Source of the DNA: Coprinopsis marcescibilis | Lineage: Eukaryota > Basidiomycota > Agaricomycetes > Agaricales > Psathyrellaceae | Length of the DNA stretch: 64,000 nt | NCBI GenBank assembly: GCA_004369085.1 | Contig: ML210259.1 | Location: 32,741-96,740, forward strand | Reading direction: 5' to 3' | In this document: positions 1 through 11,095 of the stretch, piece by piece | How the letters are laid out: each line of letters opens with the position of its first letter | Position numbering within the stretch: the first letter of the stretch is position 1 | Position numbers and translations under genes: made by a program | Notes under the pieces: generated by a model | The model's input: only the letters and a program-made list of their open reading frames with translations | The model's database searches: none | What the model was told of the DNA's origin: nothing

Positions 1-9
1 CCCGCCGTC

Positions 10-1403
10 ATGGCTGCCACAATGGAGCAAATGCCCACCGATATCGTCTACAACATCCTCGAATGCATCGCACGCGAAGAACGCCCATTCCTGCGGACAA
101 CCGCCCTACTCTCGAGGCACTTCCGAGTGCTCAGCCAACGATTGTTGTTCAGAAAGCTCAGAATCCCAATTCGCTTCACCGTCAACTCTATCTCCCTCGC
201 GAAACCTATCCCGACGTCAGAAGAAATCCTAGGATATATCAAGGAGATCACCATCGACCTGGAGTTTGGTCATCGCGATGAAAGCTCTGATACGCCCGAT
301 GAGGGCCTTGACGAGGTTATCAATGCATTGGAGACTCTCAAGCTGGATGAAATCCAATCCTTGACACTCAAGTCGGAGACATCCACAACCGGTGTTTGGA
401 ACACGCTGCCGAAGAGGCTCTCAGAGTTGTTGGTACGTGTGTGTGGCAATACCGCTCTCCACACTGTGGAATTCTCCTCCGCACCAATCCACTTCATTCC
501 ACACTGTCGAGAGTCGTTGAAGCAACTAACGGTGAAGGACCCTGCGTGCTTGGAATTGAAGGTACCCGATGCCACTGTCCGGACTGTCACTTCACCCATC
601 CACCTCAAATCGTTGACGATTGAGGCTGGCACGGTCATTCCGTCGCAGATCATCAAGGAGCTTACCGACCCCCAAAATTGCATTGATGTGCAACAGCTGG
701 AGTACCTCAAGGTGGCAACCGATCCTCAGGCTTTCCCTGCCATCCGCGGCCTGCTCAACTATGCCCAGTCCCTTGAGACATTCGAGATATATCTTCCAGG
801 TATGCGTTTCCATAGCTGGGAAAATGATTTCTCTCAACGTATCTCCCTCCTTCGCCCCCAGATATTGCCATTAACCCTCTGAACTTCGACTTCCATAGCC
901 TCTCGCGGCTGAAAGAACTTAGCATAATCCGGCCCAACCTGTCCACTGAGGACAATATGGAAACTCTGTCCTGGATCTGCGGCGAGCTTAGCTCATTCCC
1001 TCAGAACTGCCCTCTCGAAGCCCTCCGCCTCACATACCTCTTCCACTTTGACGACTCTCGCGATGACCCGTTCAACTTCAACTATTGGGTGAACTTTAGC
1101 AATATCGTTGGAGATCAGGCCCATTTCCCCAACCTCAAGCGCGTTGATCTGGCGTTATACACGACGTTCCAGAAAGGGGATAGGTTCATCGAGTGGACGC
1201 TGCAGGCGTATAAGGAGGAGTTCCTCGACTCGATGACCGGGTTGAAGGGAAGGAATATCCTGGATATTAACTTCAACTTTGAGTCCATACCCCTCCCGCC
1301 TATACCTCACGATACCGCGTCCGTTGGAGGGTGTTTATGGTGCAACCCCCCGACAAGTTTGCTACCGGCCCCTGAAGACAACCCTGATAATATAATCGCC
1401 TGA
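10..1403 (+). CDS. F-box protein with LRR-like C-terminal part (paralogue 1)
   Basis: Two exons, 10..799 and 862..1403, are joined across a 62-bp intron (GTATGC...CCCCAG). The phase fits and gives 443 aa. The first 50 residues read as an F-box: a MPTDIVYNIL start, then a conserved L-S-R-x-F-R stretch. The rest is leucine-rich with irregular repeats, as in fungal F-box/LRR-like substrate adaptors. Proteins of this class normally dock on Skp1 in SCF ubiquitin ligases and choose targets with the C-terminal part; target and role here are unknown. The ATG at 10 is used; ATGs at 22 and 31 would only trim the N-terminus. The true start could lie left of the window, but nothing before the F-box is expected. 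Three diverged paralogues occur in the window (26068-27478, 46559-47912, 51535-52898). Confidence 0.8.
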
Positions 1404-1914
1404 TCATATCGACGCTCGTCTGTTACTTACTGGCAGTGTTGGAACCGAATAAATGGAGCTTCAATGATTAAAGAAACCGTATCATTACTCGGATACTAGT
1501 AACGATTTGACGAGTCGTTCAGGAATCAATTTGGGTTGGTCTTTGCTCTTGGTTATATACGCTGCAATGCTGGAACAAGATAATGGTGGTTGACACAGGG
1601 GCTAGAGCTATGGACATTGAAAAACAAGATACGTCTCTTCGAATGATTGTGGGCGCCTGTGATAGTTGACCCAAGCACAAGAAATAAGGTCTGATTTTGG
1701 CCCCTGGTAGTGGTAGTAGTAGGTTCTGACTGGGCGCCTGATGCAAGATTAATGTCCTGATTCGGTTGATCGGTGGCTGGAGTTGCACTAATAGATGTTT
1801 GCCTAGCACACCTGATGGTGTAAGTCCATGGTAGGTTCATCGTGCTGCACGGGAGTGGAAGATTTTCATGTTGTTGATAAGCCTCCGAGATGAGCGAGAT
1901 GACAAGACTTTAGA
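1404..1914. other. Intergenic, no gene seen
   Basis: Lies between the F-box gene and the 3' end of the zinc-cluster gene on the opposite strand, so the two genes converge here. Only short open frames without splice support or recognisable motifs are present. Confidence 0.6.
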
Positions 1915-2754
1915 TTACACTGGCTCTGGAACCTGGTTGACAAGATGTGAGCTGGCTTGTGCATCCATGAATCCAGGCGGACAGCTTACAGTGGACATTT
2001 CAGACACCGGGGATTTACAGGATAATTTCGTTGGCGACATTGGTTGCAACCGGTCTCGAAGTCTTGACCTCCTAGTCTTCTTCACATAAGTGTAGGTGCA
2101 ATCGACGGAACGATTATGGCAGTTTCTGAGAGGCCCTAGTTTATTAATACTTTTTTTACGATAATATTGCCAGCCTTACTGGCATCTCTTCCCGTCGCGA
2201 CCAGCCTCTGGAGGACTGCAGGCAATCTTCTGTCGTCGGCAACGGTCACAGGCTACAGTAGCATTTTTGGTCGAACGCCGCTTTATGTTTCTAGTCCCGA
2301 CCGAAGTATGCTGTGTTGGCAAGTCAGGGGTATGCAGGTCCGTGTCGCTGGCCAGCGGTGGGTGCGCTACTTCGTGCATGTGACGCGACGAGAGAAGCGG
2401 GGCACAAGCTTTGTCAGATTCTGCATGGTTGAGTAACGGCTGCTCATTGGGCGTAATAGGATGGTCATCGAGGGGTGAGGGTTGCTCCACACCAGGATAC
2501 ATCGAGAGAACTGGGGTGACCGAATGGTTGGTGGGGGCAGATGAGCTTCGTACATGAGCCAGCTTCGAATGATCGACTGGGGAGAAAGTGTTCGACAGAA
2601 CAGCGAGAAGAAAATGACCAAGCAGATTGGCGTCAAGCCCTGCTAGGTTATCCGGCAGGATTTGCTCGAAGTTGGAACTTATCACGGTTGGTTCCGCTAG
2701 GCCAGAGTCATCACTGGTCACAATCCAATCGTCAAATCTGAAATCGGCATACAT
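1915..2754 (-). CDS. Short protein with a C-terminal Zn2Cys6 DNA-binding cluster
   Basis: Exons 2754..2180 and 2125..1915 are joined over a 54-bp intron (GTAAGG...CTCAG), giving 261 aa. The splice restores a fungal Zn(II)2Cys6 binuclear cluster: CDRCRRQKIAC, a 12-residue loop, then RCQNC and a last Cys in VDCTYTY. A basic stretch follows (KKTRRSRLRDR). Such clusters bind DNA through two zinc ions held by six cysteines. The layout is unusual. The cluster sits in the last third, after an acidic, Ser/Pro-rich 170-residue region, and there is no room for the usual fungal transcription-factor regulatory domain. The ATG at 2754 is the first real one; an upstream coding exon cannot be excluded. It may be a minimal regulator or the remnant of a longer gene. 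Confidence 0.6.
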
Positions 2755-3116
2755 TGGCCTGGGGCTCTGGCGGGGGCTTGTCCTCCCGGATAACGACGAT
2801 GGCTTGAGCTTGCCAGAAGGCAGGAATTGATACCAGACAGCTAGCACGAATAGAACAAGATATTGACGTGGGTTGAAAGAGATTTGTCATCGATGTCCAC
2901 AACACCTCCGGTCAATGGTCATGCCCTTTAATTGCACTGCCTTAGTCCAATAATACGCGCTAGACACGTTATTTTGATTGCCTAAAACTGCGAGCGTGAT
3001 ACGTTTGAGAGCATAAAACTTGACTGTGGTGCTGCTTCGCGGTTTATAACTCAGCTGGAGAACGGCAAGTAAACAAGTATACCCCTCCGCTCCTAGAGTG
3101 CAAATAATCGATTCCT

Positions 3117-3717
3117 TTACTTATTCACCTCAGAACCGATCCATGCCCACGCCCAGCGACGTCGACATGTGTAAAGCTCCGAGAGGTATCCCTTGGTCAT
3201 TGTAAATCGCTCCATTAATAAGATCCACCCCTGCTCGAATTGCTCCGGAGAGATGGATCGATAAACAGCCCAAAACTCAGTCGCAAATTCCTTCCACCGT
3301 GGTCCGAGTGAAGGCCGAGTGTTTGTTGCGATGTTTCCATTCAAATGGTGCAGACAATAGAGGTGGTGTGTGAAGGGAAGGGTGATTTCGCAAGCTCGGA
3401 TAATAGACTCATGACGATCCGAGAGCCCTGGCGGTTTCGAGATGGCGTTGGAATAGCCAGGAATAGAAGGCGACGTCCTCTGTTTCATGGATACAGAACC
3501 AAAGGACCCGTGAGCGCCCAAAATTGTCGATGCCAATCCCAGGTGTATTACTGTATATTGTGCGCCCGTGTTTGTACAGACAACCGTACATATATAGAAA
3601 AAGGCGGCATTTGTCGGAGTATCTCTCCTTGACCGAGCCCAAGTAAAATACAAGGAAGACGCTTAATTTCGCGGGGTCTTGGTTGATAGGAAGGAGGACT
3701 CCAAGCTTCTGTTTCAA
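3117..3717 (-). pseudogene. Decayed MULE-type (Mutator-like) transposase fragment
   Basis: Two overlapping minus frames carry consecutive pieces of one protein. One holds an IDNFGRSRV segment followed by an acidic E-T-E-D stretch. The other, after a frame change near 3410, has a C-x2-H-like YCLHHLNGNIA segment, then RWKEFATEFW, EEFEQ-like (PEQFEQGW) and a KGYLSELY tail. This order matches the C-terminal half of the MULE transposase domain in fungal Mutator-like elements (D-N-x-G-R-S-R, W-H/C-H-I helix, then a long helical part). The frame change and the lack of an N-terminal part mark it as a relic. Recognition rests on motif order, not on a database search. It separates two zinc-cluster genes. 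Confidence 0.55.
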
Positions 3718-3861
3718 TTCTAGGACCTGTTTATGATATTGGCGAGGTCACTGTAAGAAGTATTGAGGATTAAGGGCACAGAGGTAAGACCAGTGTCGAC
3801 ATTCCCCTTGCTTGAAGTTGGATCAACAGGCAGGGGTTTGGGTCTTGAATTTGATGTTGGC

Positions 3862-4152
3862 TCAACTGGCAGAGGTTCGGGTCCTGGCTGGGGCGACTCC
3901 GTTACAAACTGGTATACTGGCTGGTGCGGAGAAACGGACTGATTTGGTGCCGTCGACTGAGTTGGAAGGATTATCATTGCCGTCAATGTTTGAGGTTGAC
4001 CCACGTACCTTAAGGCTGGAAACGGCGAAGTTATTGCGATCACACAACATTCTTCTTTGAACGCAAGGTCCACAAGGCGATTTCCCATCGCATTTCCCCC
4101 CCATCCCCTTGCAGACATTACACTTTGGCACGCCCCTGGACTGAGGCTGCAT
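3862..4152 (-). CDS. Zn2Cys6 cluster protein, N-terminal part (gene model incomplete)
   Basis: From the ATG at 4152 the frame gives 96 aa that open with a textbook binuclear zinc cluster. The spacing is C-x2-C-x6-C-x5-C-x2-C-x6-C (CNVC, KC, PCGPC, MLC) within residues 11-38. It is followed by a Ser/Asn-rich linker. The frame stops at 3862, but another minus frame (3720..4352) stays open across and beyond this point with a repetitive Pro/Glu segment (PEPLPVEPTS, PKPLPVDPTS). The C-terminus may therefore continue by splicing or have been lost by frameshift; no junction was clear. The reading next to a MULE relic and the missing regulatory domain make a truncated gene as likely as a small functional one. 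Confidence 0.45.
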   Translation of the reverse strand: MQPQSRGVPKCNVCKGMGGKCDGKSPCGPCVQRRMLCDRNNFAVSSLKVRGSTSNIDGNDNPSNSVDGTKSVRFSAPASIPVCNGVAPARTRTSAS

Positions 4153-4159
4153 CCGTGCG

Positions 4160-4973
4160 AGAAGTGGGAAGGCAAAGAGTCGTTTCCCTCATCAGATTCA
4201 TCAAATCTTAAAGCGGAGACTAATTTCGGACCCCGACCTATGTCAAACTGATACGAATTATGGTCAGGCCAAGTCAGACACTCAGACTGAAAATGGAACG
4301 CGTCTGCTATTTCCCGCACTCTCTGGATGCCTAGGATAGTTTTTACACGCACCTACAACGTGTTCTAAGCGTCGTGTACGGCTTTCTCTTGGAACAACAG
4401 TTCCGGTCATCTGGCCGTGTTTCACTCTAGTTATAACCTAGCTTCTCCGACAGAAATGACCGATTTCACCTCTCGTGCGCTGACGGGAACTCGTTCCCAA
4501 TAAAATACGAGAAGTTGGGGTAGGTTAATGCACGAGGCGCTCAGCGCTGACGAATGAAGATGGATTGGGGTAAGTACGCCCATGCCTCGTGTCCGTACTG
4601 ATTGTATGTGCTGTAGGTCCCTGACCCGACGACACAAGGCTGCCGATGTTTCCGAGTATCGTGGCGCGTTCAGGCCTTGTGCCCTCTTGGCTTCACCTAA
4701 GTATTCGTATCTGCCATACGATAACGATCTTATCTCCCAATCTGGAGGGCCGCCCGTGAAAGCTATGTGTTGACGGGCGTCTTGCACCCTGAATTGACAG
4801 CCCACACACTTTAATGTGTAAGAAAACGGTATACATGCCTGCACTGCCTTTTAGTGCGAATCAGACCGGGCTCCAACCATGAAACTAGTTAAATACCTTC
4901 AGGACATTCGACACTCAGCTTCCCCAGCGCTTTCGAGCCTCTTTACGATCTTCACGACCATTACGACCTAATA
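4160..4973. other. Intergenic, nothing recognised
   Basis: Upstream region shared by the minus-strand zinc-cluster frame and the plus-strand membrane protein gene. The open frames at 4431-4844 and 4582-4773 overlap on opposite strands and have no motif or splice support. Confidence 0.5.
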
Positions 4974-6196
4974 ATGTCGTTTCCAGCAACAACTCAAACC
5001 TTCTCAGGCCGTTCTCTGCTGGCGTGGAAAGGCGAGTCTTCCTGAGCCCACTGTGTCACCTGAGCTTTCTTAACCGGCTCTATATCACAGTGGTCATTTC
5101 GGTACTGTATGGCGCTGGGATTGCAGCAAGCGCGGCTCGATTGATATATCGATATCGCTCAAAAAGCCTGGGTGTCGATGACTACTTTGCCTTATTGGTT
5201 CCTATTTCCTCTGCGATATCGGCTGGAGTGATCTGGCCCCTATACAAGGCGTTAGGTATGTTGTCCATCAACACGGCCTCTAACATTTGAGACTGATATC
5301 TTCACGTCGTCCCCAACAGATTCGCATGATGGGATCCCCGAACAAGTCACCCTTTACTGGGTCATGTCTGTCTCGTGGTTGATCACAATTTGGTACCGTA
5401 CCGAAAACACCATCATGTCGCCTTGCTTATCGCTGATCACATTTGTTTTAGGTCATCGAGAATAGCGTTGGGGTTCACATTGAAGAAGACGATCCCCGAA
5501 GGCTCTGCTTTCCGTATGGCGTTTAACGTACTCCTGATCTGCTTCGCCATTCTTCTCTTCGGAAATATCCCCTGGCTCGTCACAACGGGGTGCACTCACA
5601 TGAGCAGGTTCCAACCAGACATCAGGACTTTGACATATTGCAACGCAAACCGAAGGGGTTATGCTATCATCAATTTCATTTGTGGGTGTCCGACTCAGGG
5701 GCAGACTTTATGTCGAAGTTCCTTACACTTTGTTTCTAGCCCTCTTCTACAGCGAAATATGGTTGATTATCATCCCTGTTTTGGCACACATCAAGTCTAG
5801 ACTGTCTGTTTCTCAGAGTAGAACTCTGCAGATTTCGGCTTGTCTCTCGGCAGTCCTAATTGTTCTGACCAGCCTTCACGCGGCAGTCTACTTCTCGCCC
5901 TTGGTCGTCGGTTCCGATGGTCTCTTCACCATTGACATGGCGCAGCATCTCGAGGTACGCAAATCATCTTTCGGCGCCATCTCATTGTTAATAACGTTTT
6001 ATAGGCTGCTTTGTCTGCGATTGTGTGCAATGTCCCAATATTGGTTGCATTTTTCTTCTGGGCGAGACGCGGAGAAGCGGAAAATGGAACGGTCGCAGTT
6101 GCACCCACCTTCCAGGTCTCGTTGAACGAGACCAGCAAGCAGGACGACGAAGTCAGCATTGCTTCCAGAGAAGTCAAGGACATTCACGTTGTTTAA
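4974..6196 (+). CDS. Multi-spanning membrane protein, rhodopsin-like/PTH11-type fold
   Basis: Clear internal exons: ..5255, 5320..5392, 5452..5681, 5740..5954 and 6005..6196. All four later introns (50-64 bp, e.g. GTGGGT...TTTCTAG) keep phase and yield about 310 aa with roughly seven hydrophobic segments and a charged C-terminal tail. The second segment ends in R-L-I-Y-R-Y-R followed by L-G-V-D-D-Y, and a later W-S-S-R-I-A-L stretch appears. This pattern is seen in the large fungal family of predicted integral membrane proteins with a rhodopsin-like (PTH11-related) domain. Ligand and role are unknown. The first exon is uncertain: the ATG at 4974 is in another frame, and the best-phase first intron (5024..5064) would be only 41 bp. 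Confidence 0.6.
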
Positions 6197-6725
6197 AGCC
6201 TCACACATTCACTTTTACGTCCATGTCGCTTTCAAGTTTCGGACCATTATTTAATCACACGATACATCTTCTCGGACTCCTTGCATTGTACTTGACTGTA
6301 CGCTCACTTTACTTTCATATGCTCATTCATTTTCATTTCCATTTCCATTTCATCTAGATATTATGATACTGTACCTGGGCGCCAGTAATCTGTGATACTA
6401 GCTCTGCTTGGAGGGTTTCCAACAGAAACAAAGCTGGCTGGGTGGCGGGCAAGACTTCTTCCTAGACTGTAAACAGCTGTAAACTACCTTGATGGATGTG
6501 CAGACAGATATTCTTGCAAAAATATTGCGGCGAATACGGTACGCTGTGTATGTCCGGGGATTCCGACCTGTCAAGTATTTCATTCATCTCTGCATTCTCT
6601 TCTTCCTGGAGATCAAACTTTCTCCACTTCGCGGTAAACAACGGATAACGCTTCTTAAAGATTCATACTTCCACTTCAAGTGCCGTATTCTAAAATCACA
6701 TTTAATTGCAGCGCCAGAATCTCGG
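6197..6725. other. Intergenic, nothing recognised
   Basis: Convergent region between the membrane protein gene and the minus-strand hypothetical gene. It holds a short ttcatttccattt-type pyrimidine-rich tract near 6325-6355 and no supported gene. Confidence 0.5.
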
Positions 6726-8706
6726 TCAAAGGGAAACCAGTTTTTCCGACCAGAATGACCCATTCCACAGCTTTGCTTCCTCCGGATCCCATTTCATCTC
6801 AAACGTTGCTGTTCTGAGTGTCCGGCTTGTTAGCACATCTTCCCCGCATTCGATTTCATTTAATTGCAGCGAAGCCTTTGATGTCGGTTCAGATGCAGTC
6901 TCATACAAAGTCAATCTGATAACCGTATTGCTCAGCTGAGCAAGTTCGGTGGCTCTCGCCATTCGCATGGTGGAGAAATCTCGCATCTGTCTGATTCTTA
7001 TTTTGAAAGGAACCAACGGACGCAGTACAACATCGCAAATGTCTCCGAAATCACCGCTTCGAGAGCTTAGGAGGGAATACGCTGATCTCGCAGGTGTAGC
7101 TAATTTGGATTGTCTCGATACTTTGCCCAGGCAATGAGAAACGGTTAAATCTCTGTTGATTGGGACATTTTCTTGCGGAAATGTTTGCCCGTTTGGGCGT
7201 GATATAGAGTGAAATCTTTCTAGGCCTTTACCTGAATCATTTCTCTCCTGACAGATGCGCTGGATGGATTGATTCCATCTGCATCCTAGCAGATAGGCTT
7301 GCCATGTCCATATGTAGCACCACATTGTTGACGAGACCCGGGACACCCCTATGCGAATAATGTCCTTGTAGAGGATCTACCCCTCAGGCTATACTCGAGC
7401 TCTCCCCGCCGGACCCCTTGCTCCGGGCCAATAGTAGTAGATAAGCGCCCTTAAAGCTCAATTCAGTTCCCACCTCTCCACCTAAAATTCTTGTTCGTGC
7501 TAAATAGCCCAGCTCAGTCTGTCCAGTAGTATTAAAAAAGGTGCTAGACGTCACCAGGAGAGGCATTTGTATTTGGACGAGGCATCTGTGACTCAGAGAA
7601 GTTTCCCAGACAAAGTGCGCACAAACGCGCGCTGTGGGGAACGCGACAGCCCGACGAACCTCCAAAATCACAAGCTTGAGTGGGCTTTGTGAATAAGAAG
7701 CATCGGCTGTCCTTCTGGTTCCGGGACTTTCCTGCGGTGTGGAGACTTCCAATGCGTCGCTTATTTCCCCACAGAGCTCCCACGTACTCTAACTGCCACG
7801 CTGCTCTGCGATTCGGCGAGCCTTTATCAATGGTAGCCATGATCCAGGTCAACAAGTTACCCACAATCTGGATCGTGGAAACGGCCATGCCTTAATGCAT
7901 CATAGGCGCCTGTGACCATTCCGTCGACTCGTACGTCTCTTGCCAATACAAGCTCTATAAAACTGAACTAGTATCGCCGCAGTATTGGCGAGATTGATTC
8001 CCTTGAAGAATGGACGTGCGAGGCACTTTTCAAAATGTAGAAGAGGCCAACGCAAATCATCGTGGAGCTTTTCCCACTGGTAATAATCCGTCTGACATTC
8101 CGTACTGTTCGCGTCGAGAGAATGACTTCCATCCTCAGTTGGGAAACGTAAAGCATAAGTGCTTCACTTCTCCACAAGTATTACTGAGCTCTGGGTAAAG
8201 AAGAACGCAGGGGGTAAGCCAAGCTCCACCTTGTAAAAGCTCCGGTCCCGACTCGTACTGACCTTGCGATGTTCCACTTGTATGTACAAACACTACTCGC
8301 AATCGTCTTCTATCGCCGTACAAGTGCATAGTTCAAAGGATAAGTGCTTCCAAAGATCCGAGAAATACTGGGGGATCAAACCAGGTTCCCATACTAGTTT
8401 ATCAGCGTACGCTGAAGAAGGAAAAGAAGCAGCCCAAACTGAGCAGGTCAACATTCTTCTCTCCAACCCCACGCCCGGGGAGCTCCAGTGCTATATTTGC
8501 GAGTGGAGTGTTATGGTTACTGACAATCTCACAAGCTCCATCGCGTTCAAGTCCCGACTCGCTGGGACTTCGGCAAAGCTTGCGCGTATGGATTTCCACC
8601 ACTTTTCATTCCTGCTAGGATTGGAAGAAGGTCGAGAAGCACTCCGTTGGCGATTTCGAAATTCAGAAGTCGATGCAAACCTTCTCAATTCGTCATCGTT
8701 CATCAA
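6726..8706 (-). CDS. Unrecognised multi-exon gene
   Basis: The 5' part has phase support: exon 8706..8533 (starts MMNDDELRRF) joins exon 8490..8297 over a short 42-bp intron (GTGAGA...ATATAG). The frame runs open through a Trp/aromatic-rich stretch (DKLVWEPG, FSDLWKHLSF). A donor at 8296 (GTAGTG) leads in phase to 8161 (ALRFPTEDG, DDLRWPLLHFEK, GINLANTAAIL), with a weak AAG acceptor. Further minus frames around 7384-7800 and 6726-7300 (ATFEMKWDP, GSFWSEK) look coding but the joins are unclear. They may belong to this gene or to a second one. No domain is recognised. The codon-rich, aromatic composition argues for a real protein; decay cannot be excluded. Confidence 0.35.
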
Positions 8707-9244
8707 GACTCAACGGTACGCTTTCCCCATCCACCCTTTACAGCCAATAGCGTCAGCTCCAAGGCCCGGAGCCAATCCGACAAGAAGCAAAACGTTTGGT
8801 CCAGACATTGGAAAGACCCGCATCTCCAGCCCCCTTCCCGCCCTCTCCCACTGCGGTGCGGGGTACCCCCGGCGGGCGCCTACACAAAATCCGAGAAAAA
8901 GACCCACGAAAATCAAAAATCGCACAATTTCTGGGAATTAGAAGTTCTTCCCCTCACCATTCCAAATCATTTCCCTTCCTTTCTGAATTTACGACAGCAA
9001 TCCATCTGCTGTATGCACGGAGGGTAAGCATCTTATAAGCGCCGAGGGAGGATGAAAGTTTCGAAGAGAGAGGAGTTTGCCGAAGCGAGGGCGTTTTTTG
9101 ATTTCACATCCTCTTACTCAACTGTGCCTCGAGGCTTGAATACCATCCTGCCGACACCCTACCTAGCGACTTACTAACCTAGCCGTATGCCTTACTTGCC
9201 TACTTGAGTACAATGTCATGGGAGGATCGGAACGGTAACCACCC

Positions 9245-9980
9245 ATGCCATACACCACACCCACGCTCAAAATAAGCTCTTCTGCGTACCATTCACCCCT
9301 CTCATCGCTGACCGAAACCGTCAATCCATCCATCCTTACATACCTCCCGAATCTCCCACTGACGTCGTCCCCCCTCCCATCCCCAATCTCACCAGCAAAA
9401 AGAACCGCCACCCCCGAGTCTTCCCATCCCAAAAGTTCACATCCCACATCCCACAACCCGAGAGAACGACAACACACAACACAGTTGTCCAACAGCCAAG
9501 TATAACACATTTCGCCGGTTGATCCCCATACTGACAGATTTGAAATACAGGGAAGCGGAGGCTTCTGAATCGGATGATGAGAACCAACGCCTCGCCGCTT
9601 CCAACGACTCGGATTCTCGACGCAAACGACGTTTGTATGCAAAGTGAATATGGATGCAAACGGTATGCGATCGAATTCCGACATCTCAGAAAAGACTGTG
9701 GGTATATCATTTCCTTACCTGTCCAATCCTCCATTCCTCCTCCTCTCCGGACTTTCAACCAGTGAGCCGTAGCGGGCTTTACGGGCCAGAGTCTACCGCC
9801 GCCACCTTACAACATCAACCCTCAATCCGTCCTCGGAAATCCCAAAACTCGCCCAACTCCGCAAGTTTTCACGCCGCATACGTACGTTGTAAAGTTTCTG
9901 ACATGATCAAACGCAACTCTCCGACGAAAGATGCCCAACAATCATCATCCCGACAAGTTCCAACAGTTTTTGAATCGTGA
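9245..9980 (+). CDS. Unrecognised Ser-rich protein, three or four exons
   Basis: Exon 9245..9434 joins 9496..9630 over a 61-bp intron (GTTCAC...CAACAG), and the last exon is 9763..9980. Phase fits and gives about 180 aa. A 12-nt exon at 9690..9701 also fits in phase, so both versions are possible. The middle exon encodes a striking charged block (FRRLIPILTDLKYRE, EASESDDENQR, SRRKR) that looks like a phospho-acceptor patch next to a basic nuclear-type signal. Both ends are Ser/Pro/Thr-rich. No family is recognised. The model replaces a longer antisense open frame (9163-9684), which has no splice support. Confidence 0.4.
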
Positions 9981-11095
9981 TCCACCCGGGTTCTCCAATA
10001 GAATCTGAAGAATAGAAACGAAAGGGCCAAAAAAACTCGGACCTAACCCAAGGTTACCTCCTCTCCCACTAATTAAAATCCTGATTCCTTATTTCCTCGG
10101 CCGAGTGCTTTCCATGTGCCGCTCTCAAGTGACAAGGTCACGACGGTATGCATCCCTTGTTCGCAACGCAATAATAGACCAACGCTCAAGAACCTTCCAC
10201 ACACCAACACACAAGAAAAGGAAGGAAATTGTTATATACGTAGTACACACTGCATTTACTTTGAATCGTTAGTTAACTGGTACCATACCCAAGACACATT
10301 TTGATATATATATAAAAATCATAACAAAAAATACAACATAGTGGTAGTAAATAGTGGTCTTTCGCAACAGAAAAAAGGGGCGATGAATCATGAAAACTTT
10401 GAAAGAGAGACGATTGTGGTGGGCTCAACAGAAAATGAATGGTGGTGTTAATACAACAGCATCGAGAAGAAAGCGAACATGGAATGAACAACAACGTTAA
10501 CAACAGAAAGCATCATCAACGTACAATGAATATAAAAAGAAAAAGAAGTCAAAAAAGTAGAACGTTAGAACAGGTTGGAAAGTTTGTATGGGATCGAAAA
10601 AGGACAGGAGGGGGGGAATTCGTTTCGTTCATCGTTTCAATTCTTGGCTTTTCGTAGACGTCGTGATGGTTTCCTGAAGCAAGCGGGGAGCGGAAGCAGA
10701 CAGTCGGTTTCTCCGTGCCTCCGTCTCCCATGTGATTTTGGGAATACCGGACACCAGAACAGGGGAACGCATATAGCGCGAGCCTCGCATGCGTCGGTAG
10801 GTGGCGATACAGTGGTGCAGCGGGTGCGGATTGGAGTAGCGGCGGGCGGGGGACAGAGTGGATTGGAGCAGGGAAGGCCAGAGGCCAGAGGAAGACCAGA
10901 TAGGCGTAGCGGAAAGAGGAAAGGATAGGTGGTGGTATCGGGTCATGAAGGGGTATGAGTCGGGAGATCAAAACCAATCGTGAAGGAATGCATATGCAGA
11001 GAGAAATGGCGTAAGAGTCGACGTGAAAGGACAGTCGCCAAGAAACAAGAAAAAAACCCAAAACTCGAGGGGTAGTCGCAAATCGTCGTGGTCAA
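9981..11095. other. Convergent intergenic region, likely 3' UTR of the bHLH gene
   Basis: AT-rich and purine-rich, with an A/T run and a tatatatata tract near 10304-10330. It has no supported exon. It lies just downstream of the minus-strand bHLH stop codon, so part of it is probably its 3' UTR. Confidence 0.45.

Noticed and set aside
9163..9684. 173-codon minus frame
   Set aside because: No real domain or splice support; the plus strand of the same stretch has an in-phase spliced gene.
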